Assembly: GCA_001769975.1 (NCBI GenBank)
Contig: MEPW01000054.1
Location: 21,099 to 85,098 of the forward strand
Length of the DNA stretch: 64,000 nt
Reading direction: 5' to 3'
DNA from: Bdellovibrionales bacterium RIFOXYA1_FULL_36_14
GTDB taxonomy: Bacteria; Bdellovibrionota; Bacteriovoracia; Bacteriovoracales; Bacteriovoracaceae
In this document: one piece after another, positions 52,953 through 61,633 of the stretch
Layout: each line of letters begins with the position of its first letter
Position numbering within the stretch: the stretch's first letter is position 1
Notes under the pieces: generated by a model
The model's database searches: none
The model's input: the letters and a program-made list of their open reading frames with translations, nothing else
Told to the model about the DNA's origin: nothing
Program-made: the position numbers and the translations under genes

Positions 52953-55709
52953 TTAATTGTTAACTAGAATAACTTCCAGAGGGTTATCCGGTGTATTCGC
53001 TGAAAAAGTAATATTCTTGTTAGTATAATGGTCTATGACAATTGCGTGATTTGTGTGAATGACTTTCGTACCAGGGTTGGTGCCGGTTTTAGTGAAAGTA
53101 TATTTCACAATCTCTACTTTTATCCTCCCTAATGAGTCAGTCACACCATTAAATGATTTTCCATAGCTATCTGATATATCCACTACTTGATTGGCGATGA
53201 CCTGATGAGCACTATCTTTAATCACAAGATACATAGAATCACCTACGGAAAAATCGATATTTCCAGTGCCACTAACACCAAAATCATCAAAATTGGCCCC
53301 GCTTTCCAACTTGGTATCAATGAATAGATTTCCTATGCTATTCCAATTCCAGAAGCCGATTCGAATTGTTTTATAATTGGGGTTGTTTCCCAGTTTTACA
53401 AATTTAGAATTTCTAAATTGGTGATTACCTCCCATGCCATAACTATCCCCAAATTGAATGATACCGTAGTTTGATAGGAAGGTGTTGTCATTGTAGTATA
53501 TGGGTAGTTGGTCAGCATAACGCTCGCTCAAGCCCTGACCGACAACGCAAAATGCATCTTTGGTTTTGTCATCGTCGGCAAAGGTTTTCACAGTATTATT
53601 TCTAAATATAAGATTTTTTACATATGGATCTGAAAAAAATTGAACGCCCCTAATCGAGGTTGAACCTTCCCTTCCTCTAATTATAATGGCATTATTTTCA
53701 TATAGATTATTTTCGTATGGCTTAGTACCACCACCATATTGAGTTAAACGGATTCCGTTAACTGAGGCCATAGCACCATACTCACTTGAACGGTTATTTG
53801 GAGCATCTCCTTGTAAAAATATAAAATTATTTCTAACAACAATTCCATTTCTCCAGCTGATGCCATTAACATGATATCCAGTTCCAAATATTTTATTATC
53901 TCTGGTTAACATAGTTGGCTGAATCGCAAACGAGTTAGTGTCCCAACTATCAATATAAACTTCGTTATTATGCAGGACTGGTACAGTTTCGCTGATCATA
54001 ATCCCCTGGTGTCGGGCCCTTACAATCAGGTTGTTATTAACAGACTTGGAACCACTTACCCAAAGAGCTTTAACCCCTTGATGTCTATTATCTATACCGG
54101 TGCCTTTATCCTTTATAACATTATGATGAATAAAGTGATCGCCATACCTGGCCATAATTCCGCCAACACTATGACCACCATATTCAACTGTTATACCTGC
54201 AATTTCTGTTAGACCATCAACGTGAATTGGGTTGAATCCTAAACCGATGCTGCCTTGGCTGTTATGGGAACCTTGTTTAATTGTTCCATTTAGAATTTTT
54301 GATCCTTGTTTATTACCGCTTGAAAATATCCCAAAACTAGAGACGGTGCTATAGACGTAATCGTTCCACTGAGCATTTTCTACTAATGGCACTCCGTTAT
54401 CATACACCAAGGTATGCCCATTTAAATCGAGAGTTATATTATTGGCAGCAATTGTAAAGCCGCGAGTATTTGTAATAATATCTTGTGTGAGGAGATAAAT
54501 TGTATTTTCTTTATTTAATATATAAGGTGGATTACCTAAGCTTCCAGGAATCAACACAACGTTGCTCAGACTTTTGGTGGTGAATGTTTTATCACCAGAC
54601 ACGACTTTGATTCCTCTTTCATCGGTGGTCACAATTCGGTAATGATAAGTAGTATTTGCTTCTAAATTTTTTAAGTAGTGCAGATGTTGGAAAAAATTTC
54701 GATCGGGGTACTCCGTGCTATTGCCGTAACCAGTGGTTTTACCATATTCAATTTTAGAAAGAGCTGGTAAAGAAGTATGAAATGATATTGCAGCCGAATT
54801 GACTGAGATATGAGACCAACTTTGTGATTCGATTATCGTTAATGAGTTACCAAAAAAGGCATAATATTGCTCTTCACGCTCGGCCCTAAAATAGGTTTTT
54901 GCGAAATTATTAAATTTAGTGTATTCATCTTCAGTTCCTGTTATTAGAGCACACTGCGCAAAAGAGTAGTTATTAGGAGCCCAATTTCCACAAATGGCAT
55001 TTTCACAGATCATTTGCTGAGTTTCTGATTTACATGTAACGCCCGCATTTACCAGACTACTTTCATATCGCACTCTTGAAATCACACATTTTGGCTGAGT
55101 ATAGGTTCCAGACCAACTACCCAATTGTCCATTGGTACATAATCGATTTTGAATTTCTGATATACAATTTTGTCCTTCATTTACTGCGGCAGCTTGATAC
55201 ATAGTTCGTAGTTCAAAGGTTCCAGATGCAATAGTTCCGCAAGCGCTCGCCGCTTGTACGCTACAAGTTAAATATTGGTAAGTTCCACTCCATGCAGACC
55301 AAGTTCCGTTATTACAAGTTCTAATTTGAGTTTGAGAAATATTGGCGCAGCTTTGTCCGTAAACCACTGAACTGGCACTGTAAGCAATTCTTGATTGGGT
55401 ACCGTTATGAGGAGTCGATCCACAACTAAGTTTGGGTGCAATCGTTGGAGTTGGGGTAGGGGTGGAAGTTGGTACAACAGTAGGAAGAGGAGTTGGTACA
55501 ATAGTAGGCAGAGGAGTCGGAATAATAGTAGGCGAGGCAGTTGGAACAATTGACGGGGTTGGTGATGCGTCTACAACTGGTTGTTCAGTTACCACGCAAA
55601 GTCCATTTACGAGGACTTGATTTTCTTTACATTTTTTACTGGCCTCTGGAACACAGGAAGTCAGAAATAAAAAAATTATTAAATTTGCTATGATTGTAAA
55701 ATGTTTCAT
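52953..55709 (-). CDS. Modular lipoprotein: cysteine-rich repeats, FnIII-like domain, parallel beta-helix
   Basis: Surface-type lipoprotein. The lipobox FLTSC gives Cys19; a short KKCKENQVLVNGLCV motif; a Pro/Thr stalk (about 45-92) with 8-residue repeats; three about 50-residue cysteine repeats ending GTWSAWSGTY...C, G..GSWSGTY...KC and GNWAPNNYSF..C (about 95-255); a fibronectin-III-like domain (about 280-380, YHYRIVTTDERGIKV); then a right-handed parallel beta-helix (about 395-800; repeated NN-type turns such as NNLIVRARHQGIMISE) and a small C-terminal beta domain. No catalytic residues identified, so polysaccharide binding or cleavage is inferred. Ribosome site AGAGGG precedes the ATG. 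The N-terminal half is nearly identical in DNA to the next gene. Confidence 0.85.
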   Translation of the reverse strand: MKHFTIIANLIIFLFLTSCVPEASKKCKENQVLVNGLCVVTEQPVVDASPTPSIVPTASPTIIPTPLPTIVPTPLPTVVPTSTPTPTPTIAPKLSCGSTPHNGTQSRIAYSASSVVYGQSCANISQTQIRTCNNGTWSAWSGTYQYLTCSVQAASACGTIASGTFELRTMYQAAAVNEGQNCISEIQNRLCTNGQLGSWSGTYTQPKCVISRVRYESSLVNAGVTCKSETQQMICENAICGNWAPNNYSFAQCALITGTEDEYTKFNNFAKTYFRAEREEQYYAFFGNSLTIIESQSWSHISVNSAAISFHTSLPALSKIEYGKTTGYGNSTEYPDRNFFQHLHYLKNLEANTTYHYRIVTTDERGIKVVSGDKTFTTKSLSNVVLIPGSLGNPPYILNKENTIYLLTQDIITNTRGFTIAANNITLDLNGHTLVYDNGVPLVENAQWNDYVYSTVSSFGIFSSGNKQGSKILNGTIKQGSHNSQGSIGLGFNPIHVDGLTEIAGITVEYGGHSVGGIMARYGDHFIHHNVIKDKGTGIDNRHQGVKALWVSGSKSVNNNLIVRARHQGIMISETVPVLHNNEVYIDSWDTNSFAIQPTMLTRDNKIFGTGYHVNGISWRNGIVVRNNFIFLQGDAPNNRSSEYGAMASVNGIRLTQYGGGTKPYENNLYENNAIIIRGREGSTSIRGVQFFSDPYVKNLIFRNNTVKTFADDDKTKDAFCVVGQGLSERYADQLPIYYNDNTFLSNYGIIQFGDSYGMGGNHQFRNSKFVKLGNNPNYKTIRIGFWNWNSIGNLFIDTKLESGANFDDFGVSGTGNIDFSVGDSMYLVIKDSAHQVIANQVVDISDSYGKSFNGVTDSLGRIKVEIVKYTFTKTGTNPGTKVIHTNHAIVIDHYTNKNITFSANTPDNPLEVILVNN
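54973..55491 (-). repeat. Display-module duplication, copy 1
   Basis: This 519-bp block aligns without gaps to 57635-58153 at a constant offset of 2662 bases; I count about 24 mismatches (about 95% identity). It codes for the cysteine-rich repeats and the adjoining stalk. Identity ends where the effector domains begin on one side and where the stalk repeat number differs on the other. Confidence 0.9.
55468..55539 (-). repeat. 24-bp tandem repeat coding the Pro/Thr stalk
   Basis: Three 24-bp units at 55468, 55492 and 55516, each coding a PTPLPTVV-like octapeptide, with a partial fourth. The paralogue has one unit (58130-58153) plus the partial, so stalk length differs by two units (48 bp). 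Such in-frame repeats can gain or lose units by slippage. Confidence 0.85.
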
Positions 55710-55770
55710 GTTGCCCTCTTATGTTAAAAATCTTAATCATAATTTTTTGATTCTGAAGCTTGAAGTCTAA

Positions 55771-58323
55771 TTATAATCCAGAAAGGATGTTACCAATAGC
55801 CTGTCTGGTTTCTAAAAAGTTAGTAGGGTTCATATTTAAATTCCAATAAGCATGATCAATATTCGAATTTGTAAAAGCATGATCCAAAACAGAAAAAGTA
55901 GCATTTTTCCCAACCTTGGCCTTAGCCATATGCACATATTCCCAGTCTTCTATGGCATCTCTTATATGTTTCATTCGGATGCTTTCAATAGGAATATCGT
56001 GAACTCCACCAATAATCGGGGTGCTTGTTGGAAGCGTTCTTCCAGCTCCGTTTGCAACGCCTGGATAAACTAATTGTCCATCACCATTTGAACCGAAATA
56101 CCAAAGGTTTTCGTATGGAGCACCGGTTGCATAATAATTATCTACCGTCGTACCCCAATAGATTGTCCCAGTTAGTTCATATTTTGCCCAAATAAAACCA
56201 GGAAATCTGTTGTATAAGGCTTTGGCGTCTGCCGTCCAATCTATTTGTCCTGAATATGCTGAACTTCCTGTAATCCAACATCCGTTATTGTCACAGGCAA
56301 GGTAACCCCACATCTCGTCGTTTGGGTAACCTGGGTATGTGTTGCGAGATATTTTCGTTCCTCCAGAGGAGCAAGTTCTATCCCATCCGGGACAAACTAG
56401 TGAATAAGAATTGGCGCTATAAAAACCATAATTTCCAAAGTCTTCCAATCCTTCACGTCTTTTGGAGTTTGCGTATACATTGCGAAAAGGTCCAAGCCCA
56501 CCAGTGTTGATCGCACTTGCGTCTTGTGCTTGATCAATTACGACATTGCAATCTGACATGGTGACTCCCCGCCAAGTTGAGGTTTTGTCACAGCGAGGTT
56601 CATCTTTAACACCTACAAAAAGATATTTCATGGGTTCCCACCCTTCTTCTGTAAATTTATCCCAGACATGCTGTAGATATTGTCTTGCGGCAGTTTCTTT
56701 GTCCACGATAGCAATATCAGTTCTAGTGGTTGAATCAGCCGGCCATTCAGCAGGAGATCTTTTAGTTGGCATCTTGCCTCCAGCATATGGCCCGGACACT
56801 ATAGCGGTTCCTGAATAAGTGTCTTTAACTATGGAGTACCATGGTTCCCACGTGTTTACAGTGAGTTTTTTTGTTGAATTATTCCATGGTAAGTAACTTG
56901 ATCCAACTAATGATTTACCACCGGTTGGGGCAATTCCCATTCGATGGTAGAGAAACATTTTCATATATGTTTTGGCAAGATCAGTTGCGATTGGTGTTCC
57001 ACTCCAGGCAGCGGATTGTCCAAAGCCGTGTCCATGTGTCATCATCGATTGTTCAAATACAAAGTGGGAATGAAATGGGGAAGTTGAAGGCAAGTTAAAA
57101 TTCCAAACAGTAACGCTAATATTACGAACAATAGGCGTTTTTCCCTTGGCAGTTACGGTTACTGTCCCGGTATATGTTCCCGCTACGGTGTTTACAGTAG
57201 TTCCGATGTCAACCCATACTCCTTGAACTTTTCCCGCCATAACGGCGAATGGAAAAGTATTACGGGTTTCTCCAAAATATCTATCAATTTTAGGTAATAA
57301 AGCATCAGGGTAGCTTCCAAGAGGATACTCAATTCTTGATTGATTTATTGTTTTTAAATAATGTTGTTTATATATAAAGATATTATTAATCGAATCATTG
57401 CCTTTAGTAAGAGGTGATATATTGACGTCTACTTCGGATAATGGTTCATTGCCAGAATATAACATCACCTGAAATGATTCAAATTCATTCTTAGCCATGT
57501 TTATTGAAAGATAGGTTTCACCGTTGGTTCCGTCTTCCCCGTCTTGTCTGTATTTTGTCAAAGTATTATCGAGCCAAACGTTGTAAGCGGTTTGCGTGGA
57601 TTGTTGAGGTGAACAAGTTGCATAAGTATAATAGTTAGGAGTCCAACTTCCACAGATGGCATTTTCGCAGATCATTTGTTGAGTTTCTGATTTACAAGTA
57701 ACGCCCGCATTTACCAGACTACTTTCATATCGCACTCTTGAAATCACACATTTTGGCTGAGTGTAGGTTCCAGACCAACTACCCAATTGTCCATTGGTGC
57801 ATAATCGATTTTGAATTTCTGATATACAATTTTGTCCTTCATTTATAGCAGCAGCTTGATACATAGTTCGTAACTCAAAGGCACCAGATGCAATAGTTCC
57901 GCAGGCGCTCGCTGATTGTACGCTACAAGTTAAATATTGATAGGTGCCACTCCATGCAGACCAAGTTCCGTTATTGCAAGTTCTAATTTGAGTTTGAGAA
58001 ATATTAGCGCAGCTTTGTCCGTAAACCACTGAACTGGCACTGTAAGCAATTCTTGATTGGGTACCGTTATGAGGAGTCGATCCACAACTAAGTTTGGGTG
58101 CAATAGTTGGAGTTGGGGTAGGGGTGGAAGTTGGTACAACAGTAGGAAGAGGAGTTGGAATAATTGTCGGGGTTGGTGATGCGGCCACTACTGGTTGTTC
58201 ATTTATCACGCAAAATCCATTTACCATGACTTGATTTTCTTTACATTTTTTATTGGTCTCTGGGACGCAAGCTGTAATAAGTAAAATAAAAAACAGCGAA
58301 ACAAAAATTAGTAAGCACCTCAC
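55771..58323 (-). CDS. Modular lipoprotein: cysteine-rich repeats plus GH123/DUF4091-like domain
   Basis: Paralogue of the preceding lipoprotein in its N-terminal third: lipobox LITAC (Cys19 from the chosen start), KKCKENQVMVNGFCV, short Pro/Thr stalk, and the three cysteine repeats. The remaining about 580 residues are unrelated and resemble the DUF4091/GH123 glycoside-hydrolase group: MAKNEFESFQVMLYSG, VWVDIGTTVNTVAGTYTGTVTV, VWNFNLPSTSPFHSHF, and YLFVGVKDEPRC with an Asp-Glu pair as in GH123 catalytic sites. GTG 58323, with TTGGAG upstream, replaces the TTG at 58365 in the track. A surface hexosaminidase-like role is inferred; the substrate is unknown. Confidence 0.85.
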   Translation of the reverse strand: MRCLLIFVSLFFILLITACVPETNKKCKENQVMVNGFCVINEQPVVAASPTPTIIPTPLPTVVPTSTPTPTPTIAPKLSCGSTPHNGTQSRIAYSASSVVYGQSCANISQTQIRTCNNGTWSAWSGTYQYLTCSVQSASACGTIASGAFELRTMYQAAAINEGQNCISEIQNRLCTNGQLGSWSGTYTQPKCVISRVRYESSLVNAGVTCKSETQQMICENAICGSWTPNYYTYATCSPQQSTQTAYNVWLDNTLTKYRQDGEDGTNGETYLSINMAKNEFESFQVMLYSGNEPLSEVDVNISPLTKGNDSINNIFIYKQHYLKTINQSRIEYPLGSYPDALLPKIDRYFGETRNTFPFAVMAGKVQGVWVDIGTTVNTVAGTYTGTVTVTAKGKTPIVRNISVTVWNFNLPSTSPFHSHFVFEQSMMTHGHGFGQSAAWSGTPIATDLAKTYMKMFLYHRMGIAPTGGKSLVGSSYLPWNNSTKKLTVNTWEPWYSIVKDTYSGTAIVSGPYAGGKMPTKRSPAEWPADSTTRTDIAIVDKETAARQYLQHVWDKFTEEGWEPMKYLFVGVKDEPRCDKTSTWRGVTMSDCNVVIDQAQDASAINTGGLGPFRNVYANSKRREGLEDFGNYGFYSANSYSLVCPGWDRTCSSGGTKISRNTYPGYPNDEMWGYLACDNNGCWITGSSAYSGQIDWTADAKALYNRFPGFIWAKYELTGTIYWGTTVDNYYATGAPYENLWYFGSNGDGQLVYPGVANGAGRTLPTSTPIIGGVHDIPIESIRMKHIRDAIEDWEYVHMAKAKVGKNATFSVLDHAFTNSNIDHAYWNLNMNPTNFLETRQAIGNILSGL
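57635..58153 (-). repeat. Display-module duplication, copy 2
   Basis: Partner of 54973-55491. Mismatches thin out toward the stalk end: the last roughly 120 bp (58034-58153) show a single difference, which suggests recent duplication or gene conversion running from the signal-peptide side. Confidence 0.9.
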
Positions 58324-58479
58324 GTATAACTCCAAGTATATGAAAAGCGTTTTTTTTGGAATCAAAGTCTAATTATATCCCATTTATGAATATAAGGGAC
58401 ATATTGGATGTAACTAATTGATTTTAATAGTAATATTCAGATATACATGTACTTTTTAGTGCCCAAAAAAGTAGGAAAT

Positions 58480-58968
58480 TTAAAATAAAAATGAGGTGTG
58501 TGGATGAATTAGGAAAAGATAGACCCCTCCGGCCATAAGTCCACTGACTAGATCATCAAGAATTATTCCTATACCGTGTTTGACTTTTTTATCAAAGTAG
58601 CTTGCCGGCCAAATTTTTATAATGTCAAAAAAACGAAATAAAATAAAAACTATTATGATATGGAGAAAACTGGTTTTAGAAATAAAAGGGTAGGTGATCA
58701 TTAGTCCTAAAAATTCGTCAATCACAATCCATGAGGGATCATGCGTTTCATATTTTTTTTGGGCTTGGTGGGAAAAATAAATGGCAATGATTGATATAAA
58801 AATAAACGCAGGAATAAACTCATAAAAACTAAGATTAAGTTTTAATAATAAATATAAGAAAGGGATGGTGGCGATTGAAGCTAGCGTGCCGGGTGCGTAT
58901 GGGGAAAAACCAATTCCCAGCAGGGATAAAAACAAAACTTCAGGGGAAGTAATTTTGGGTCGTCGCAT
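58480..58968 (-). CDS. pgpA: Phosphatidylglycerophosphatase A
   Basis: Removes phosphate from phosphatidylglycerol phosphate in the inner membrane. Family signature: GIGFSPYAPGTLASIATIP near the N-terminus, HDPSWIVIDEFLGLMIT in the middle and RFFDIIKIWPASYFDKKVKHGIGIILDDLVSGLMAG at the end, with four hydrophobic segments. About 163 residues, normal. ATG 58968 (MRRPK) seems a better start than GTG 58980, though neither has a strong ribosome site. Single gene, divergent from the next. Confidence 0.93.
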   Translation of the reverse strand: MRRPKITSPEVLFLSLLGIGFSPYAPGTLASIATIPFLYLLLKLNLSFYEFIPAFIFISIIAIYFSHQAQKKYETHDPSWIVIDEFLGLMITYPFISKTSFLHIIIVFILFRFFDIIKIWPASYFDKKVKHGIGIILDDLVSGLMAGGVYLFLIHPHTSFLF

Positions 58969-59033
58969 TATTTGCCGCACAGCTAAAGTTTAAAATCTAG
59001 AGTTTCAAAACATTTTAGTGTATTTAACCCTTT

Positions 59034-60284
59034 ATGCAAAGACCCGAGTACTTATCGAAATATTATTTTGATTGGGAGCTTTTTGACATCGCTATCAATG
59101 GAAAATCGGCGTTGGACACAAAGTTCTTTATCACTCCGATGAATTCCAAAGAACAAGTCGAGAAGTTTCTGATTGGCTACGGCCTTGACCCAAACGAAGT
59201 GGTGGGCAAAGCTGAACTTTTTGGTATTTTTCAGGAGTCTTTGCAGTTCATTAGAAGATATTTTTTAAAAGAGGGTAACCCTGATGGGTTAGATTTGAAT
59301 ATTCCAGATGCGCTGTATATGATTTCAGACATCACCGACTTGTTTTTAATGGCCACGGAAAACAATTTTCAAAAGAGAATTCAAAGATTGTGGGCCGAAA
59401 TTGTGCTTAAAATTATGCATGTTATTCTGCATGTAGATAAGGATTTAAGAACTAATTATTTTTCAATTATACAAACCCAAATTTTTGACCGCTTTTATAA
59501 ATATGTTTATAGAGACCAAGAGAATAATTTATTTCTCGGGGTTAAAGGTTCAGACGAGAAAATTGCCCTTTTTGATTTTCAAACGAAATCTAAAAAATCA
59601 AGAGACAGCGTTATTATTAAACTGCTTAATAAAGATGAAAGTGTTGCTGAAGAATTGTTTGATAGGGTCGGACTCCGCTTTGTAACCCATAACCCTTTTG
59701 ATAGCTTGCGAGTAATTAAGTTTTTGATGGAGCGAAATATTGTTATTCCACATAATATTAAACCCAGTCGATCAGTTAATTCGCTTATGGATATTAAAAA
59801 ATTTCGCAAGAGGTATTGGGTTATTTTAAAACAGGCTATAAGAGAGAACTATTCCCACGAAGAATTTGCCAAAGCACTAGAGATGGCATCTAAAGAATGT
59901 TCTTTTGAAAAAGCTATAGAGCTGGACAGGAACAAACATAGATCGAAACAATATAAGGCCATGCAATTTACTTCTATGCAGTTGATTATTTACAAGGATC
60001 CTTTTTTACAAGAATTTAACAAAATAAAACATTATGCGCGGGACCTGGATCAGCAAAATGTGCTCGCTAAAAAAGTGTTAGCTTTAGATACTTCCTTACT
60101 TGCAAGAGATATTCGTTTTTTCTATCCGTATGAAATTCAAATCATGGATAGAGATAGTTATAAAATCAATACTGATGGTGAAGCCTCCCATGAAGATTAC
60201 AAAAAATCTCAGATGAAATCTGCTATGAAAAGGGTATTTTGGGCCTTGCTAAAGAATCTCAATATTTCGATGGAAGAAACTTAA
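59034..60284 (+). CDS. Conserved protein with a RelA/SpoT-like nucleotidyltransferase signature
   Basis: 416 residues, no signal peptide or membrane helix. An N-terminal helical region (about 1-160) is followed by a core that looks like a divergent RelA/SpoT synthetase: SKKSRDSVIIKLL (about 183-195), FDRVGLRFVTHNPFDSLRVIKFL (about 209-231) and a later strand AMQFTSMQLIIYKDP (about 308-322), matching in order the K-S...K, D-hydrophobic-G-hydrophobic-R and Q/S strand features. I believe it belongs to an uncharacterised delta-proteobacterial family (TIGR04552-type, from memory). Whether it makes (p)ppGpp or is inactive cannot be told. Converges on the hydrolase gene, overlapping it by 36 bases. 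Confidence 0.75.
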   Translation: MQRPEYLSKYYFDWELFDIAINGKSALDTKFFITPMNSKEQVEKFLIGYGLDPNEVVGKAELFGIFQESLQFIRRYFLKEGNPDGLDLNIPDALYMISDITDLFLMATENNFQKRIQRLWAEIVLKIMHVILHVDKDLRTNYFSIIQTQIFDRFYKYVYRDQENNLFLGVKGSDEKIALFDFQTKSKKSRDSVIIKLLNKDESVAEELFDRVGLRFVTHNPFDSLRVIKFLMERNIVIPHNIKPSRSVNSLMDIKKFRKRYWVILKQAIRENYSHEEFAKALEMASKECSFEKAIELDRNKHRSKQYKAMQFTSMQLIIYKDPFLQEFNKIKHYARDLDQQNVLAKKVLALDTSLLARDIRFFYPYEIQIMDRDSYKINTDGEASHEDYKKSQMKSAMKRVFWALLKNLNISMEET

Positions 60285-61154
60285 AACTCGTTTGTTAACT
60301 TTAACGGCAAATTCCATATGGGGCATATGGCTTCCTTCTTTCAGAATATAGATCTCGGACTTTTTAATTTTTTTATGTAAAATTCTTTGAAGGTAAGGGG
60401 GGATGATCTTATCTTTATTACCACCTACGATTAAAACTGGGATATTAACTCGGGAAAGATAGCTGTCAATCTTGTGATTATTCATTTCCTTAAAAAGTTG
60501 AAAAAACACTCCCGGAGCCAGTTCACCAATTTTTTTTAAATAGTGAACAATAACTTCTTCTGGGACAAGATCCTTGTTAAATCCTTGTTCAAGTGTGCTT
60601 TTTATCATAAGTGGATTGAAAAATAAGGTTCTCCAGATTGTGTTGAATAATCTTGGCAGTTTGTGTTGTATCATTTCAATAAAGGGAGCAACATAAGTTA
60701 TCAGATTAGTATCAAACATCACTTCTTTAGGAGGTTTAATGCTTCCAGAAATGAAAACGGCACCTACAGCTTTTTTAGGATATCTTTTCATGTATTCCAA
60801 ACAGACATTTACACCCATGCTATTTCCAAATAATATGACTTTTTTCGCTCCAATATGTTTGATAAGCTCGTTAATATCAGAAGCTATTTTTTTTATAGTA
60901 AGTTCTTTTAAATTTTTTCCAGAAGATGAGCGATGATGGAAACGATAGTCATGCAAGACTACTTGAAATCCTTCTTTTTGGAAAAAATCATATTGCTTGT
61001 CCCATTGAGTGGTATTGCAAACTAAGCCATAGTTGAAGATGATTACTGGTCTTTGCGGGTCAGCTTTTTTGAAGTTGCTTATAAAAAAGATTTTAATTCC
61101 ATCTTGAGTATCAAAGAATTGATGAAGCCTTCTTGGAGTTTTCTTACTGTTCAT
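60249..61154 (-). CDS. Alpha/beta-hydrolase-fold protein
   Basis: Serine hydrolase of unknown substrate (esterase or lipase type). The nucleophile elbow FGNSMGVN (GxSxG) is near residue 110-117, the oxyanion-region VIIFNYGLVCNTTQWDKQY (about 38-56), the late Asp in IPVLIVGGNKDKIIPP and the catalytic His in EGSHMPHMEF. 301 residues, no signal peptide. It overlaps the FHA gene by 11 bases upstream, so it is expressed with it; the 3' end overlaps the converging RelA/SpoT-like gene. Confidence 0.88.
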   Translation of the reverse strand: MNSKKTPRRLHQFFDTQDGIKIFFISNFKKADPQRPVIIFNYGLVCNTTQWDKQYDFFQKEGFQVVLHDYRFHHRSSSGKNLKELTIKKIASDINELIKHIGAKKVILFGNSMGVNVCLEYMKRYPKKAVGAVFISGSIKPPKEVMFDTNLITYVAPFIEMIQHKLPRLFNTIWRTLFFNPLMIKSTLEQGFNKDLVPEEVIVHYLKKIGELAPGVFFQLFKEMNNHKIDSYLSRVNIPVLIVGGNKDKIIPPYLQRILHKKIKKSEIYILKEGSHMPHMEFAVKVNKRVLSFFHRNIEIL

Positions 61155-61590
61155 TCTCGAAGGATTTAAAGGTAATGTTTTTTAATTCATGCTTAAGTTT
61201 TTCAAGCAGAAGTTTGAGAGAGGGGTTTTTGTGCTCCTGCTGTTTTTTAAGATATTTAAACTCAGTAATTTTATCCGGGTGTGTTTGGTGTTTATAGTGG
61301 ATAATTTTAAAAGTAGTTTTCCCAATAGTTATCTCATCATTTATATGATGTAGTTTTTTTCCAGAAACCTTTTTCTGATTCGAGAGATAATAATTATGTT
61401 TGTCGTTATTATCTACCCAGACACCGTCTTGATCCGTAGACAAAGTCATGGTGGAATTATTAATTTCTGGATCGGAAATGATTATGTTATGATTTCGCGT
61501 ACTCCCAACTGTAATTTTGCGCTGAAGCCTTTCGTATCGGCAGTTAAGAATATCTTCATCGGGTGATTTGGTAAATTCAATGGCAATCAT
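61144..61590 (-). CDS. FHA-domain protein
   Basis: A forkhead-associated domain, which binds phosphothreonine peptides: ITVGSTRNHNIIISDPEINNSTMTLS (about 23-48), then YYLSNQKKVSGKKLHHINDEITIGKTTFKII. No kinase or other domain; the C-terminal 50 residues are charged and helical. The track begins upstream at 61626; ATG 61590, with AAGGA just before it, is the better start. Lies between recG and the hydrolase in one minus-strand run. The kinase that would supply its ligand is not in this window. Confidence 0.82.
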   Translation of the reverse strand: MIAIEFTKSPDEDILNCRYERLQRKITVGSTRNHNIIISDPEINNSTMTLSTDQDGVWVDNNDKHNYYLSNQKKVSGKKLHHINDEITIGKTTFKIIHYKHQTHPDKITEFKYLKKQQEHKNPSLKLLLEKLKHELKNITFKSFENEQ

Positions 61591-61633
61591 ATATCCGTCC
61601 TTGGTAATAATATATATTATACTCAAAAAAAAT

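Noticed and set aside
55441-55560. CRISPR-like short repeats
   Set aside because: The repeats are contiguous 24-bp coding units without spacers, inside an open reading frame.
55268-55620. Open frames over the Pro/Thr stalk and cysteine repeats (minus 55268-55549; plus 55432-55620, rich in Val-Gly)
   Set aside because: They are other-frame shadows of the repeat-rich stalk; no ribosome site and composition follows from the 24-bp repeats.
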